Origin: Onchocerca volvulus
Lineage: Eukaryota > Nematoda > Chromadorea > Rhabditida > Onchocercidae
DNA: 64,000 nt
Assembly: GCA_000499405.2 (NCBI GenBank)
Contig: HG738139.1
Span: forward strand, 3,266,976 to 3,330,975
Direction of reading: 5' to 3'
The notes beneath the pieces were generated by a model, which was not told the origin of the DNA, did no database searches, and worked only from the letters and a program-made list of their open reading frames with translations. The position numbers and the translations under genes are program-made. This document shows, piece after piece, positions 1 through 12,111 of this stretch (positions within the stretch are counted from its first letter, which is position 1; every line of letters starts with the position of its first letter).

Positions 1-2
1 TG

Positions 3-188
3 CCAAGTAAAACAAGTTGTATAAATAAAATTATTCGATTAAATGCCGAACACGGCGATACACGAAATTCTTGGAGGTTAATTTACGAATATTTCATCCG
101 ATTACTAACATCCTTTGGTATTTTTCTGATCAATGAAGATTATGTTTTTGATTTAATTGAAGGTTTAGAGAATGTGTGTATTATTTAA
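3..188 (+). CDS. possible 3' end of an unknown gene (partial)
   Basis: An open frame runs from the left window edge to a TAA at 186-188 and reads about 61 residues, including NAEHGDTRNSW and LLTSFGIFLINEDYVFDLIEG. Its composition is balanced and unlike the surrounding low-complexity DNA, so it could be the last exon of a gene that starts outside the window. I do not recognise the family. No acceptor or upstream exon is visible because the window begins here. It could also be a chance open stretch. Confidence 0.3.
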   Translation, partial: PSKTSCINKIIRLNAEHGDTRNSWRLIYEYFIRLLTSFGIFLINEDYVFDLIEGLENVCII

Positions 189-979
189 TTGCATTTTTTC
201 GAAGGAGATTTTCTTTTAACTGATCTACAGGTCAAACCAAGGATACCCAAGTATAATTATTGATATGCCGTAAATTTTTTATTCTGATCATCCTAGATCG
301 GATTTGTCATCAAATAATAACTTAGATTCCTACTGCTTTAAGAGAAAAAAAATATAAGATTGTGGGATACATTCAGGAATTTATGGTTTAAGGTCATAAG
401 AACCTGAAATAAATGACACGAAATTCTTAGATGTAGACATATTCTGCTTAGGATTCAGATACCGTGTATTTTATTTTCGAAATCTTTGATTTCGTGGACA
501 ATATCTCATCTGGATGTTCAATATGATCATCAAAATTAGATATGATAGTCTTATCATAAAGATTTATCGTAATCAAAACATATTACTCACTACAAATCTC
601 TCATGATATCCAGCCCCGCTTTCCCGCTTTCCCGCTGTTTACCGGAAATGAGACATACTGTCTCTGGTTAATGTTTCATTCCAATCGATCACCATTCTGT
701 TCTGGTTATTGATGGGTCATATTTTTCTGATATCTTATCCCTTCCCTATCATTTGTCTATTAGTCGCTGTAGTTTTAATGATATCGTGATTATTCCGGTA
801 ATAATCACAATAATTATAACAACATCGTAATTAGTCCGATCATGATATTTGTAGTAATATCACGATTATTACGGTAATAATCGCGATAATTGCCGTAATA
901 ATACAATTACTACGATATATTTATGGATTTTTTTTCTCTGTCGGATTTGTAATTTTAATAATCGAATGATTTTAATTTG
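189..979. other. non-coding spacer before ALG8
   Basis: No convincing exon is seen. The stretch is AT-rich and ends in a cluster of near-palindromic ATTATTnCGGTAATAAT motifs, listed separately. It should contain the promoter or outron of the ALG8-type gene, but no core promoter element can be assigned. Confidence 0.5.
783..921. repeat. cluster of near-palindromic GATTATTnCGGTAATAATC motifs
   Basis: Related imperfect palindromes occur near 787-807, 861-882 and 889-905, each centred on CGG or CCG flanked by ATTATT and AATAAT arms. The spacers between them are themselves rich in ATAATTATAAC-like sequence. The function is unknown; they may be the remains of a small inverted-repeat element just upstream of the ALG8 start. 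Confidence 0.45.
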
Positions 980-3900
980 ATGCGAAGTGAAGTTAATTTT
1001 TTAGATTTTCTCCAAAATAATTTATCGCACCACATAATGACAATCCATTTATTGTCACCGAAAGATCAAAGAAAAGATTCGGAATCATTGGTATATCTAA
1101 AACAGTTTAGAAACGAATGCTTCCTCTATTGTTGTGCAGCAGTTTTTACTATTAAATTCCTCTTGATACCATGTTATCATAGTACCGATTTCGAGGTAAA
1201 TAATTCAAAAATTGTCAACTGTGGATTGAGAAAAAAATCAATTTGTTCTGAATAATTTTGTTTCTTCAGCAAAATTTATTTGTCAAAAAAAAAAAAAAAT
1301 CCGGAATTTAAATTGAAAGTTAACTAAAGCTTTTTTTTTTAAAATGCAGGTTCACCGTAACTGGATGGCTATTACACATACGCTTCCTATCTGTTCATGG
1401 TATTACGACGATACATCGCAATGGACGCTTGATTATCCTCCATTTTTTGCTTTTTTTGAATATTTTCTAAGTCAGGTAGATAAAATGATCATTTATAATT
1501 AAGTTTTAACTAAGAGTATCAAATATTTTTGAATACGATTTAAATCAGTGAGACTGAATTCTCCCATTAAAAATTGTATATTTGTTCGATTGTAAATGGA
1601 CAATCTTCAGGTGGCATCAAAAATCATCCCTTCTGCATTGGTATTACAAAAAGGCGCATATTTTTCCACTGAATTACTATACTTTCAAAGATTTTCAGTC
1701 ATTGCAACGGATGTTTTTTACGTAAGTTTTATTCATTGCATACGATTTGAAGTAACGAGCAGTGTAACATTTATATTGATTTTATCCCAACTATTTATTT
1801 TACATTCTATGAAATTTCAGATTCTCTCATGTGTTTTTTTAACAAAAAGTTTTTTTGGACGATGTAAAAATGATAGCAGCGTAGAGAAAAATTCGTTAGC
1901 GGCTGAAATTTTTCTCATAGCTAATGCTTCGTTGATGATGATCGATAACATACATTTTCAATATAATGGCATACTGACATCAATTCTATTGATTTCACTC
2001 GGCTGGATTATGAGAAAATCTTTTCTGTTTGTAAGTGCCATATATTATTTCATCATTTCAAATGTTCTACTGAATTATGCATCTTAAAAATCGAAAAAAT
2101 AATTTAATAAGATCTCTTATAAATTATGATTATTTGAAAATCTCATCTTGGCTCAACTTTTTTTCGATGCTAGTTCCTCCGCTGAGTTTTTTTTCTCACT
2201 GTTGTAGATTCAGAAAAATTTCTCAGCGTTTTGAAACATACGTTATAGCATGCAAAAATGTCAATTAATATTTAATGTCGCAATATTGAGTTGTATCAGC
2301 CGTAATTCTTAGAAATTAACAACTGCGTTTTAAACACTTATCAATATTGATGAATAATATTGCATAAGATTAATAAAAAGTAAGTATTCATGAAAGTTTT
2401 TGTACTATTTTATAATTCATTTTCAGGGTGCATTGACATATTGCATTCTATTAAATATGAAACATATTTATCTTTACTATGCACCTGCATATGTGGTCTA
2501 TTACGCTGTAAATTACTTGTTTTCATCATCATCCGGAAAGGCTTTCATAGCCAACAGTGCAAAATTAATTGCTGTTCTCATTCTTCCATTTACGTTATCT
2601 TTTGGTAAGGTAAAGTATTTCCCACTCGTCTAGTAGGTTTAACTATGAGTATTTTTAGACTTCAGATAATGCAATTTGAATAACTTTGAAAAAAAAATCA
2701 GTTTTTTTTTTTATTGATTGAATAAATATTCGATGAATCGTGCTTGATTCGTTAGGTTTTCATGGCTGTCCTAAAAAAAAAATATTTTCCGTACCTTATT
2801 TTTTTTTTACTCTATTTTAGACTTTGTCTAAGTATAAATTTAAACAGTGCAGTCATTTTTACAGGTCCATTTATTTACTTATGTGGTCTTGATATTTTAA
2901 AGCAGATATGGAGACGGTTATTTCCGTTTGAGCGTGGATTAACACATGCTTACTGGGCTCCAAACTTATGGGCATTTTATAATTTTGCTGATTGGTACTT
3001 CTACCAAGTTCTGAAATGGACCAAGCGATTGCCGTCAAATGTTCAATCACCCGCCTATATTTCAGGCCTTGTACAGGTATCTTTGACTTTTCCGCGTACA
3101 TATTTCTATCATTGTTTTCGTTGAATTCATAGACTATTGTGATAATTGACGGATACTTTTAACGCTCTTCACAAATTGCCTTCTTAAATTTTTAATTATT
3201 TTAGTTGAAATCGAATTGTTTCAGGAATTCAGGCATTCCATTTTACCTTCTGTATCACCAATCGGGACATTGCTAATGACTTTAGTATTATTATTACCGA
3301 TAATATCGCTTATTCGTACACGTCATTTGAAGAATTTTCCTCTTTTACTTACATTATCTGCGTTTGCCTTTTTTCTTGCTGGATATCATGTGCACGAAAA
3401 AGCAGTCATACTCATCACCGTTCCATATACTGTTCTAGCTTCTTCGGTATGTTGCTCATGACTTTAGTATTATTATTACCGATAATATCGCTAATTTTAA
3501 CTGTATTTTTTGTATTTTCCGTAAGAAATTATATCTACTGTTGTTGTAAACACTAACTTAATTTAAAAAATGAAAAATAAAAACCTTGCTGATCGTATTT
3601 CTATAATTCAAAGCTTTATTAAAATTTCATTACTTTATTAAAATTCATAATTTTTTTGTCAGATATCAAATCTGTTCGAGTACTCAATGCAAAAATTATG
3701 GTTTAACACATGAAGAATTAGCCTTCCGAATTAAACTTACGATGCTAAAATATAAATCACTTATTTAGTTCATTTGCTGGTAGGAAAAACCTAAATTTGC
3801 CATACTTATTGTGAAATTTTGAAAATTTTAATGTTTCAGGATCATCGATTTTTACCATCTTTCATGATGCTTTCAGTTGTGGCAAATGTTTCACTATTTC

Positions 3901-4760
3901 CCCTTTTTTTCACACCTTTCGAGAATATTTTAAAGGTATATCCTTCCGCATTAAAAATGCTGCCATTTGATGAAGAATTATAAAGTTTGAAGTATTTTAA
4001 GCTCTTTATCCAAGTATAAGGAAGATTTCTTTAGCTTTAATAGTGACTAGAACAATAAACAGAGGTCTATGTATGTTTAACTTTGATATTATTATATATT
4101 TGAAATTTATCCAAGTTCGATGACATTATTACTTTATTGATAGTTTTTCATTAGTAAACAATAAATTTCATATGAAAGAATTCATTCTGATATTTCCGTT
4201 AGTGTTTATATATTTCAGGTTTCTATTACACTTTGCTATATGTTTTTATTAATAAGCATTATGCGGTTTCTGTGTCCAGAAAGATCACTTCATTTTCTTA
4301 AGAAGCTTTACTTATACGGGTTATTAATTGTTCAGGTGTATTGCTTAGTTTTGCATAAGGTTGGTGACTTTCATTTTATTCAACGAAGTATTCAGTAAGG
4401 AATTTCAATGCAGTCAGATCACTGAATGTATTATTAAGTTGAGGAAATTGGATTTCTCTCTTCTTTCATGTCCAAATTAATGAAGTTTAGATTTTTATAT
4501 TTTCATTACCCTTTATTTTCAATGAGATTTTTCATTCTATAATTCCATTCTTTCGAAAGGGAACTTCTTAATTATTGATATTTGCATTTTAGATCATATT
4601 CGGCACTAATTTTGAATTCATTCCTTTGATGCTTACTTCACTGTCGACAGCTTTTGGGATTTTTTGGGTTTATTTTGAATTGTTATGGATTATTTCTTTC
4701 AAGAATCCGAAATATGCAGAAATTACATGTATTTGCGAAGAAAAACTTAAGAAAAAATAA
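980..4760 (+). CDS. alg-8: ALG8-type dolichyl-P-Glc alpha-1,3-glucosyltransferase
   Basis: ER membrane enzyme that adds the second glucose to the dolichol-linked oligosaccharide used for N-glycosylation. Exons as read: 980-1195, 1350-1475, 1611-1721, 1821-2030, 2427-2604, 2865-3076, 3225-3446, 3840-3935, 4219-4335 and 4593-4760; phases agree at every junction and give about 551 aa, close to animal ALG8 (about 525). Family hallmarks are YHSTDFE at the end of exon 1 joined to VHRNW, then [48 protein letters not shown] and GYHVHEKA. Hydrophobic segments recur throughout, as expected for a multi-pass GT-C enzyme. The C-terminus ends KLKKK, which fits a KxKxx ER-retrieval signal. The start at 980 is the first in-frame ATG; a downstream ATG is possible because the first 45 residues are not conserved in my recollection of the family. 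Confidence 0.93.
3452..3492 (+). repeat. intronic copy of part of ALG8 exon 7
   Basis: Bases 3452-3492 repeat bases 3270-3310, which are coding sequence of ALG8 exon 7, with one mismatch in 41. A 34-base core (3277-3310 versus 3459-3492) is identical. The copy begins five bases inside the following intron, directly after the donor at 3447. It is non-coding in this position. Confidence 0.9.
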
Positions 4761-4860
4761 TTTTCCCATTGGCGTTATCTCTTGCTCTGTTGTTGTTTTC
4801 ATCAGCATCTTGTTGTCATTAGATATGTTTTATACTAAACGTATCCGATGAATTATTTAT

Positions 4861-7800
4861 TTATTAACATTACATTTATTTTGCTATAATCATTCATTGA
4901 GCTAAAATATTTCAATTACCTAGTCTTCAGATGATTACCAAAAGATGTTTATTGTTCTTACTATTCCTTTTTTCATAATTTGCTACAAAAAATATACACT
5001 GTATGAAATGATGATGATTATAGGTAGTCTTATCATCAAGATCGACAGATTTTATAACCAGAACAATAATTATAACATAGTCATTAAGTACAGACAAAAT
5101 TATGATTTACAGTGATGATTAACTGAATAACAAAGATAAATTATGGAAATAATTGTTGTCATTATTATTGCTGTTTGTCTATTTTGGATTATTTGCAATA
5201 AGATTTTTCGGATTAAAGCAATCAGGTCATTTTTTTCTTTTTCTTTTCTTGGAAGTACCTCAAATAGAATTTTTTTATTAATCCATTTTTATGCAGTATA
5301 AATATTTTGAATAGCTACAGAAGTAAATAGTATCATTTCTTCTGCAAATAATATATATACATATATTAATCACTAAATGGTAATGTAACCTAAAATACCT
5401 ATGAGTAATAATGATAAAGTACCAATAAGTAAGTGTATTTACAATAAGAATATATTATTTTATAGCTTGTGGAAAATGCCTATCACGAGATAATGTTGAA
5501 GGTTTACAGTAACCATGTTTGTACAGCAAATTTACTGATAACAACTGCAAACTGATAAATTTAAATAGCAACAATGACAATAACATGAAATGGAAAACAT
5601 ACAATAACGAATGTTAGAAGGATGGAAAAGTCACTATTAAGAAATGCGACAAAAAAAAGAAAATGATATAAGTATGATATAGTAGTGAATATTAATTTAA
5701 ATGATATTTAATTAACAATAATTACTGTTTCCTATCTTATATCTTATCATAAACTTTTTATTCTATACTTTCTCTGTTGATGTTAACATTTGATAATTCA
5801 AATTAAATAGGTAACAGAAGAAAAGAAAGGTTGACTAAAATTGGGATGAGAAAAGGAATTGGAAGAAATTAACATGACGAATTCTTCCGACGAAATATCG
5901 AAATCACAGACATGCATTATTCTCTTTCAGTTTATTTAATTTGCTCTTAGAATGATTTCTTTATTTTTTGGATTTTTTCTTTCTTCTATTTTTTTTTTTT
6001 TTTCATTTCAATTCTTTCAAAAATTCTGTCTCATGTCCTTTGGGATATTATTCGCATTGTTGCTAAAATGCCAACATATGCCAGATGGAATTATTTCAAA
6101 ACTTTTTTTTCTTTAGTTTCAGTCATATTTCTATTCAAATATAATTTATTCATTTTACTACAAATGCTATCTATTGCTTCTTCTTTTTTTTTGCTACATA
6201 TTTTACTCCTAATATTTCTAAAATGCCAATTGCAGAAATCGATTTAATTAATTTAAAATCATATTAGTTTGTTCTATACAAAGATTCTAAAACTGCAACA
6301 TTTTTTTACACAAGAGCATTAAAATAACATTTGAAAAATGCATTTATCATCAATTGCAATTTGTCGGAGAGCATTCATTCATTGAAGCGAATTTAACATG
6401 AATTTAATCTTAACATTTAGTTTCATTTTGTTCAAATTTTAAGTTTCTTACCTTTTTACTGTCTTTTCTTTTTTTTTTTCTTTTCAATTTTAATTAACTG
6501 ATCAAATTTGATGAGAATTATTTGCTTTGATATTTTTTTTTTTTGCATGCTTCTGTTGAGAATGAAAAAGTGAAGAGAAATGATGAGTGAAATTTGAATT
6601 TCTATATGATGAAAGTGAAAAGTGACAATTATTCCATCCAATTATTTTCACTTAATTAATTTTCGAAATTTAATTCATTTTTTTTTTTTTGAAATTAATT
6701 AAATGTTCATCTTTGCTCCTTTAATAAAAACACTTTCTCTCATTTCTTCTTTTTTTTAAATTTCATTTGAAAATTTTTTAATTCTTATAATTAATTGCAA
6801 TGATATTTGTGATAGTAAATATTATTTACCTGTCAAATTTACTTACCAAATAAACCTAACCAATAATATATATTTCGTAAAATATAAAATTTATCAATAT
6901 TTTTATTATCAATGATAACACTGTAATATTTGGATCGGCGAAGGGAGGGAGGGGGAAGATAATAATGATGACGACAATGATAATACGGTAATGTTGGTTG
7001 GTGATGATATTGACGACGATGTTAGTAATATTAGATGTTTGGATGAGATGGAAAAGAGCAATATTCATATTTGCCTGCTTCTCTACTGGCACACCATCAC
7101 AATCATCATCATCATCATCATCGTCCTCATCATACCAGATCGATATTATCGATTTGTTGACAATGACGACAACAACAACAACAATGATATTGCTCCCTCG
7201 GTAACTACGACGCTGACATCTAGTAAGATAATAATAATAATAATCAGGGAAGAAGGAATCGACGCGACAAAAATTTGGGACGACGACAATAGTAGTAGTA
7301 ATGATAGTATCAATAGTGATAGTAGTAATAAATAAGGTTATCACTAACAATAATAACAAGAATATCGTTATCACTAACAAATGATATCCTTCGTATGATA
7401 ACAACAATAACAACAGTGATATTACTCGTAGTACGTGTTGATGACATAGGTGATTATAAATTTTTTGGAATGATAACAATAACTTTGGCATCATTTTAGT
7501 TTATCGTATTTATCTTCTTGTTTAAGAAGAATATTTTGTTGTAATTTTCTGAGAAAGGTATTCATTTTATCTTATCATCTAAAAAGAGTAATTCGTTATC
7601 AGAATACTATCTCAAATACTTGAATGATATTTTAATAAATTTGATAATAAATTGATACTAAATTTTGATAGTGATAATAAGTTCTCAACTATTTTTATTC
7701 TAAGACTAATATTAATTTTTATTATTAAAAAATTTGCTCGTTGCTTTTTCGTCTAATTTTTCAGTTTTATTTCGCTGATATTTATTATTATTATTATTAC

Positions 7801-8214
7801 TAAGAATTTTGTCCATCATTTTTTCTTTTAATTTTTCAATTTTTTTTAAATGAAGTTTTTGGTATATTCCTTTAAATCTATTCATTATAAATAATAATTA
7901 TAATGGTAATAATGAAATAATAATATTTTAATAATAATGATAATGACAGTATTTTTTAATGATAAGAAGTTTTAATTATTTCTACTCATAATAATTATTA
8001 TCATTAAATTTCATCAGAAAAAAAATTTGTTCGTTGCTTTTTTTCTTTTAATTTTTCAATTTTTTTTTTTTAATGAAATTTTTTGAAATATTCCCTTATA
8101 TATATATATATATATATAATATTGCAAAGAATTGAAAAGGTAAAAAGGATAATAATAGTACAGGCAAACGTTGCTGAATATTATTATCGTTGTTATTAGT
8201 TTGGGGTAATAATA

Positions 8215-8281
<67 letters not shown>

Positions 8282-9060
8282 TAATAATCGTGAAATGATG
8301 GGATAATTGCTATTATTACTATTGCTCTTGCTATTGCTATTGGTTGTTATTGATGATGATGATGATAATGATGGGTAATGATGATAATAATGATGGAAGG
8401 ATAGAGGGGTGAAGATGAAGAAGGTATTGGTATTGATGTTGTTAGCAAGTAATAGTAGTAGTTAATGGTGGTGGCGTTGATGATTGTGCTGTTTGCCTGC
8501 TGATGATATCATTGTTCGTTCGTAAGCGACGCGGCAGTTGCGACAGCGTCAGCACGAATTGAGTTGCTCGACGATGTTGCTGATGTCGATGAACGCTCGC
8601 CTAACACCACCATCATCAATTCCTTCCTCCTTTTCATTACTTTTCGTCGTTATCAAAACGATTCTTTACTTCCAACCACCCACGCATTCGCCAATCTTTG
8701 ACATTGTCAGAATTGTTGTTGATAACGATGATTTTAAAAGCCTTTACATTACGACGACGTAGCCAGCAGCGCACAACTAACACTTCTCATCTTTCTCTTT
8801 CATTGTTAACTAATCAAAAATTTCAAATTCTTTATCATTTTAAAATTTAATTTCTATTCAAATTATAAAAATATTTGTTTAAATTAATGCACTCCCTTCA
8901 ACATACATATCAAAATTTAAACTTAAACAATTTGTTATTAGTTAAAATTTGAAAATACAAATTATTCGTCAAAAAAAAAAAAAAAAAGTATTTGCAGAAG
9001 TTTAATAAATTGTTTACGCTAAATGATAAATATTGCAATACAAGTTGAGATTTTGTTAAT
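4861..9060. other. gene-free, triplet- and homopolymer-rich spacer
   Basis: No exon with conserved content was found. From about 6930 to 8500 the DNA is built from ATC/GAT, AAT/ATT and AAC/GTT triplets on both strands, which makes long but meaningless open frames. Dinucleotide and trinucleotide runs are listed separately. The interval at 8450-8760 is more GC-rich (GCGACGCGGCAGTTGCGACAG) and could be promoter-proximal DNA of the next gene. Confidence 0.6.
8217..8279. repeat. (TAA)n microsatellite
   Basis: About 20 consecutive AAT/TAA units, nearly uninterrupted. A (TA)n run lies shortly upstream at about 8097-8118. Confidence 0.95.
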
Positions 9061-9066
9061 TAACAT

Positions 9067-9087
9067 ATTTTTTCTAGGTAACTAAAC
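9067..9087 (+). promoter_or_regulatory. probable spliced-leader acceptor and short 5'UTR
   Basis: A pyrimidine-rich TTTTTTCTAG ends ten bases before the ATG at 9088. No upstream exon with matching phase is seen. In nematodes an acceptor this close to a start codon usually marks trans-splicing of a spliced leader. This is inference from position and consensus. Confidence 0.5.
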
Positions 9088-12000
9088 ATGCATGCCGGAT
9101 TTGATGGTACAACAGCACCGTCAATGGTGAGTATAGTAAGTTAATTTTGGAATATTTATCAAAATTTCTATTATTTATTAAAATTTATATCCTATCACTG
9201 TGTATAATATATGTTATGTGAAGATTAGTATCTTGTATGTTTTACGTCACGTTTAAATTCAATTAGAAATTGTGTTTATCCTACATTGTTGAGTGCAAAA
9301 TTGAAAGTTTTGCAGGTACCAACGAATGTTGCTGTTTCACAGCGTGAAAAAAGACGTTTTTATGTGAAGAAATCGATAATTGGAATGCAAGAATTTCGAG
9401 ATTGGGAAGAAAAATTGGGCGATTATTGGTATCGTCATCATCACGTGAATTATTTTTTTTTTTTATAATTTTTTGCTTCTTAGTTAGGAAGGTCTAGTTA
9501 GTCGTAAGATTTGGAAGAACCTTTGCCATTTGCAAAAATATCATTATTGACCGTTAGAAAAATTTGATACGCTTTATTTCGTGTATTTTTTGTTAGGTGC
9601 ACTTTGCACTTCTTTATTGGTACTTCTTTATTGGTAATACTTTTGATTAACTTCTACCACCTTCGTTAACATCACAGTAATATCGAGAGCAATACACAGA
9701 AGACCAGACGATCTTGACGACCAGCGACTGACTTGTTTTAGAAAGTGAATAATATCGTGTATTATCATTGCAAATATGAACCTTGTTATGCGTCGATGAA
9801 GGCCAAAGTAATGCTCGATTGTGTACAGGTATTCAGATTATTCGACAAATTTTAATTTTTTTTTTCTCTTCCCCAGCAAATAGTATCATTTGAATTAAAA
9901 TATAATTTAACTTTGTTGCAACTTTACAGTTATATGTTACCGAAGAGGGACATTCGCATCCCGCTCCTGCTGACATGATGGTGCGTTCTTTGTAACATAT
10001 TTCTCTACATACGGGATTTTTTCTTTTCTCAGCCAATGATATATTTCCATTTTCATACCATTCTTATTGAATGTTAACTTGAAATTTAGCAATTGAATAT
10101 AAGAAATTTATGCTGAAACAAAACTGAATGAGTTGGCTAAGAAATGACAATTTCTATTGTGCTATTATAGTTCAGCATCAGTTGAATCATGGTTTTTTTT
10201 TTTTTTTTTTCAGGCACCGCCATCAAAACATGTAATGGATCCTATAACACGACAAACCGTATCGGTTCAGAAACGAAAAGTACGTGAAAATTTTCATAGA
10301 AATTTTAGAAAAATTCCAAGGATGCAATATTACATTTGTAAAAATTTATTATGCTTAACTCTGCATAAATCTTAATAAAATTTTGAAAAATTTCACTTGC
10401 AGCATATGGATGAACAATATTATACAGGGTTTTCAGCGGCTCCATATCCTCAGCAATTTTTGAACGATATACTTCGTATGCAGGGCGATTTTAATGGTGT
10501 TCATGATGTTAGTCTGTCTGTTTTAGCGATCTTTTCCGAATTTTTCATGATAGAAAGTATAAAGATGATTGCTAAATTATTTAAAAATAATTGTTAGGAA
10601 CAAAATAATTATAATAATAATCTAAAGGAGAATTTGTGGTCATTCATCCATCAACTTGTACGAATTCTATAGTTTATCTCTCATCGTAATTATTTTTAGA
10701 TAATTCCTGTTTCATTCTTTAATTCATTGAATCGTCCCAGCATCTTCACCAAGAAATAGGCTCCTATCTTAGCAAATCATTTTTAAAAATGTTTTTGTGG
10801 CTTGAAAGAGGGAATTTTAATTTGCAAAAGTATGGCAGTTTGACGAATCATTGATGATACTTGTTTGAAGGATGATTGTACTTGCAGGCTAATGCAGCTG
10901 CTTGTTACAGCAATCCTCATGTAGCATTTCAAAATGGCGAGGCATCAAAAGAAGTAATTTTTTTTCTTAAGTTTGTGCTTTTCATTAATTTGTAATTGTG
11001 AGAGTTTAAATAAAAATTATATTAAGTAGTAGATAGAAGTAGATTTCGTATAACATCAGAGCCTTCACGGCTATGCGTAACGAATTTATCAGGGCATCGA
11101 AATAAAAATGGAGAATCAGGGTGCTACAACGTCGGATATGCGCATGGAAGTGATTTCGGCAGTCGCAGAAGTGGCCAAATATGCACAGAATAGGACAGCA
11201 CAGATGGAAAATAGTTCACAGAAGAGTGCTGATGCAAATGGTACTGTACAACAAGTATCGAAGCCAATTTCTGCTCATTCAACAACTTCACCTATTAGTT
11301 CACCCGAAGTGCATCCTTCCGGCAATTCTAATCAGATTCAGCAACGGAATGGTTTCTCGGATGATAGTGATAGTGATGACGATGATTCATCAGGTGAGTG
11401 AACAAAATTTACTAAATTGTTATTAAAGTTCAAGTTTCATTTGTTAAATTAGGAATTTCGTAAATTAAGACGTTGATCTAAAAAGCTATCTTCTTTACAA
11501 ATCGTGAAGAATTTTAGAGAATTACATATATAATTAAAAGTAATTTTTCTAGATACGGAAAGTGATGATGCAAAATGTTCTTCTTCCCATGCTGGCCAAA
11601 AATGTGGTAATGGAGATGTGGAGGTATACTCATTTCTTGAAATCTAATTTGGTAAAATTGTCTGTAGAAAATTCATGTCTCTCTTATTTGCTACGGAGTC
11701 GCTTAATCATTTAAGATCTTTTGCTTTAAAAGTAGAATTTTCAGTTCAAAATTTTGCAAACCGCATTTCAGAACTAATTCTGAAGCAACTTTGCAGTTTT
11801 ATTTCAAGAAGAACCGTGAGTTATCTAAAAAGAACCGTAAATTATTTTTTCATATGCAGGCTGATAATGATCTATTTGCGATATTGAAGAAAAAAATTAA
11901 AAGACAAGTACCACGGAAACGTTTACGTTATTTACGACGCATAAGACGGCAATTAAGTTATTTTTTACAAATGCATGAGGTGAAGGAAATGTCCTCACGA

Positions 12001-12111
12001 TTACCACCGACAACAAAATATGAAGATATCTTTGGAAAACATCAGCAACAACAACAGCAACAGCCACATCAGCACCAACAGCAACAGCAGCAACAACAAT
12101 CACAGCAGTGA
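9088..12111 (+). CDS. putative zinc-binding nuclear protein with polyQ tail
   Basis: Exons as read: 9088-9126, 9316-9444, 9742-9828, 9930-9980, 10214-10279, 10403-10507, 10888-10953, 11093-11393, 11553-11623 and 11860-12111; all phases agree, giving about 388 aa. Residues about 40-100 read GDYWYRHHH, then CKYEPC, then LYVTEEGHSHP. This YW...C-x4-C...H-x-H order resembles a FLYWCH-type zinc finger, though I cannot confirm it. A serine/aspartate-rich acidic stretch (SDDSDSDDDDSSG) follows. The C-terminal helix (DNDLFAILKKKIKRQVPRKR and onwards) has the spacing of a BESS-like protein-interaction motif. The protein ends in glutamine with a few histidines. The exon 2 donor (CAC|gtgaat) is the least certain. 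A transcription-related role is inference; no named orthologue is recognised. Confidence 0.72.
12043..12108 (+). repeat. CAG/CAA repeat encoding the polyQ tail
   Basis: An imperfect run of CAG and CAA codons with a few CAC/CAT and CCA interruptions codes for about 20 glutamine-rich residues at the extreme C-terminus of the preceding gene. Mixing CAA and CAG limits slippage compared with a pure CAG tract. Confidence 0.9.

Noticed and set aside
3447..3500. Reading the second copy of the exon 7 fragment as an extra ALG8 exon
   Set aside because: It follows a good donor, runs into stops, and adding it would duplicate a membrane segment not present in the family.
6856..7494. 212-residue open frame on the minus strand and overlapping frames on the + strand
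   Set aside because: Composed of triplet repeats (ATC, AAT, AAC) that are open in many frames; no domain, splice context or family resemblance.
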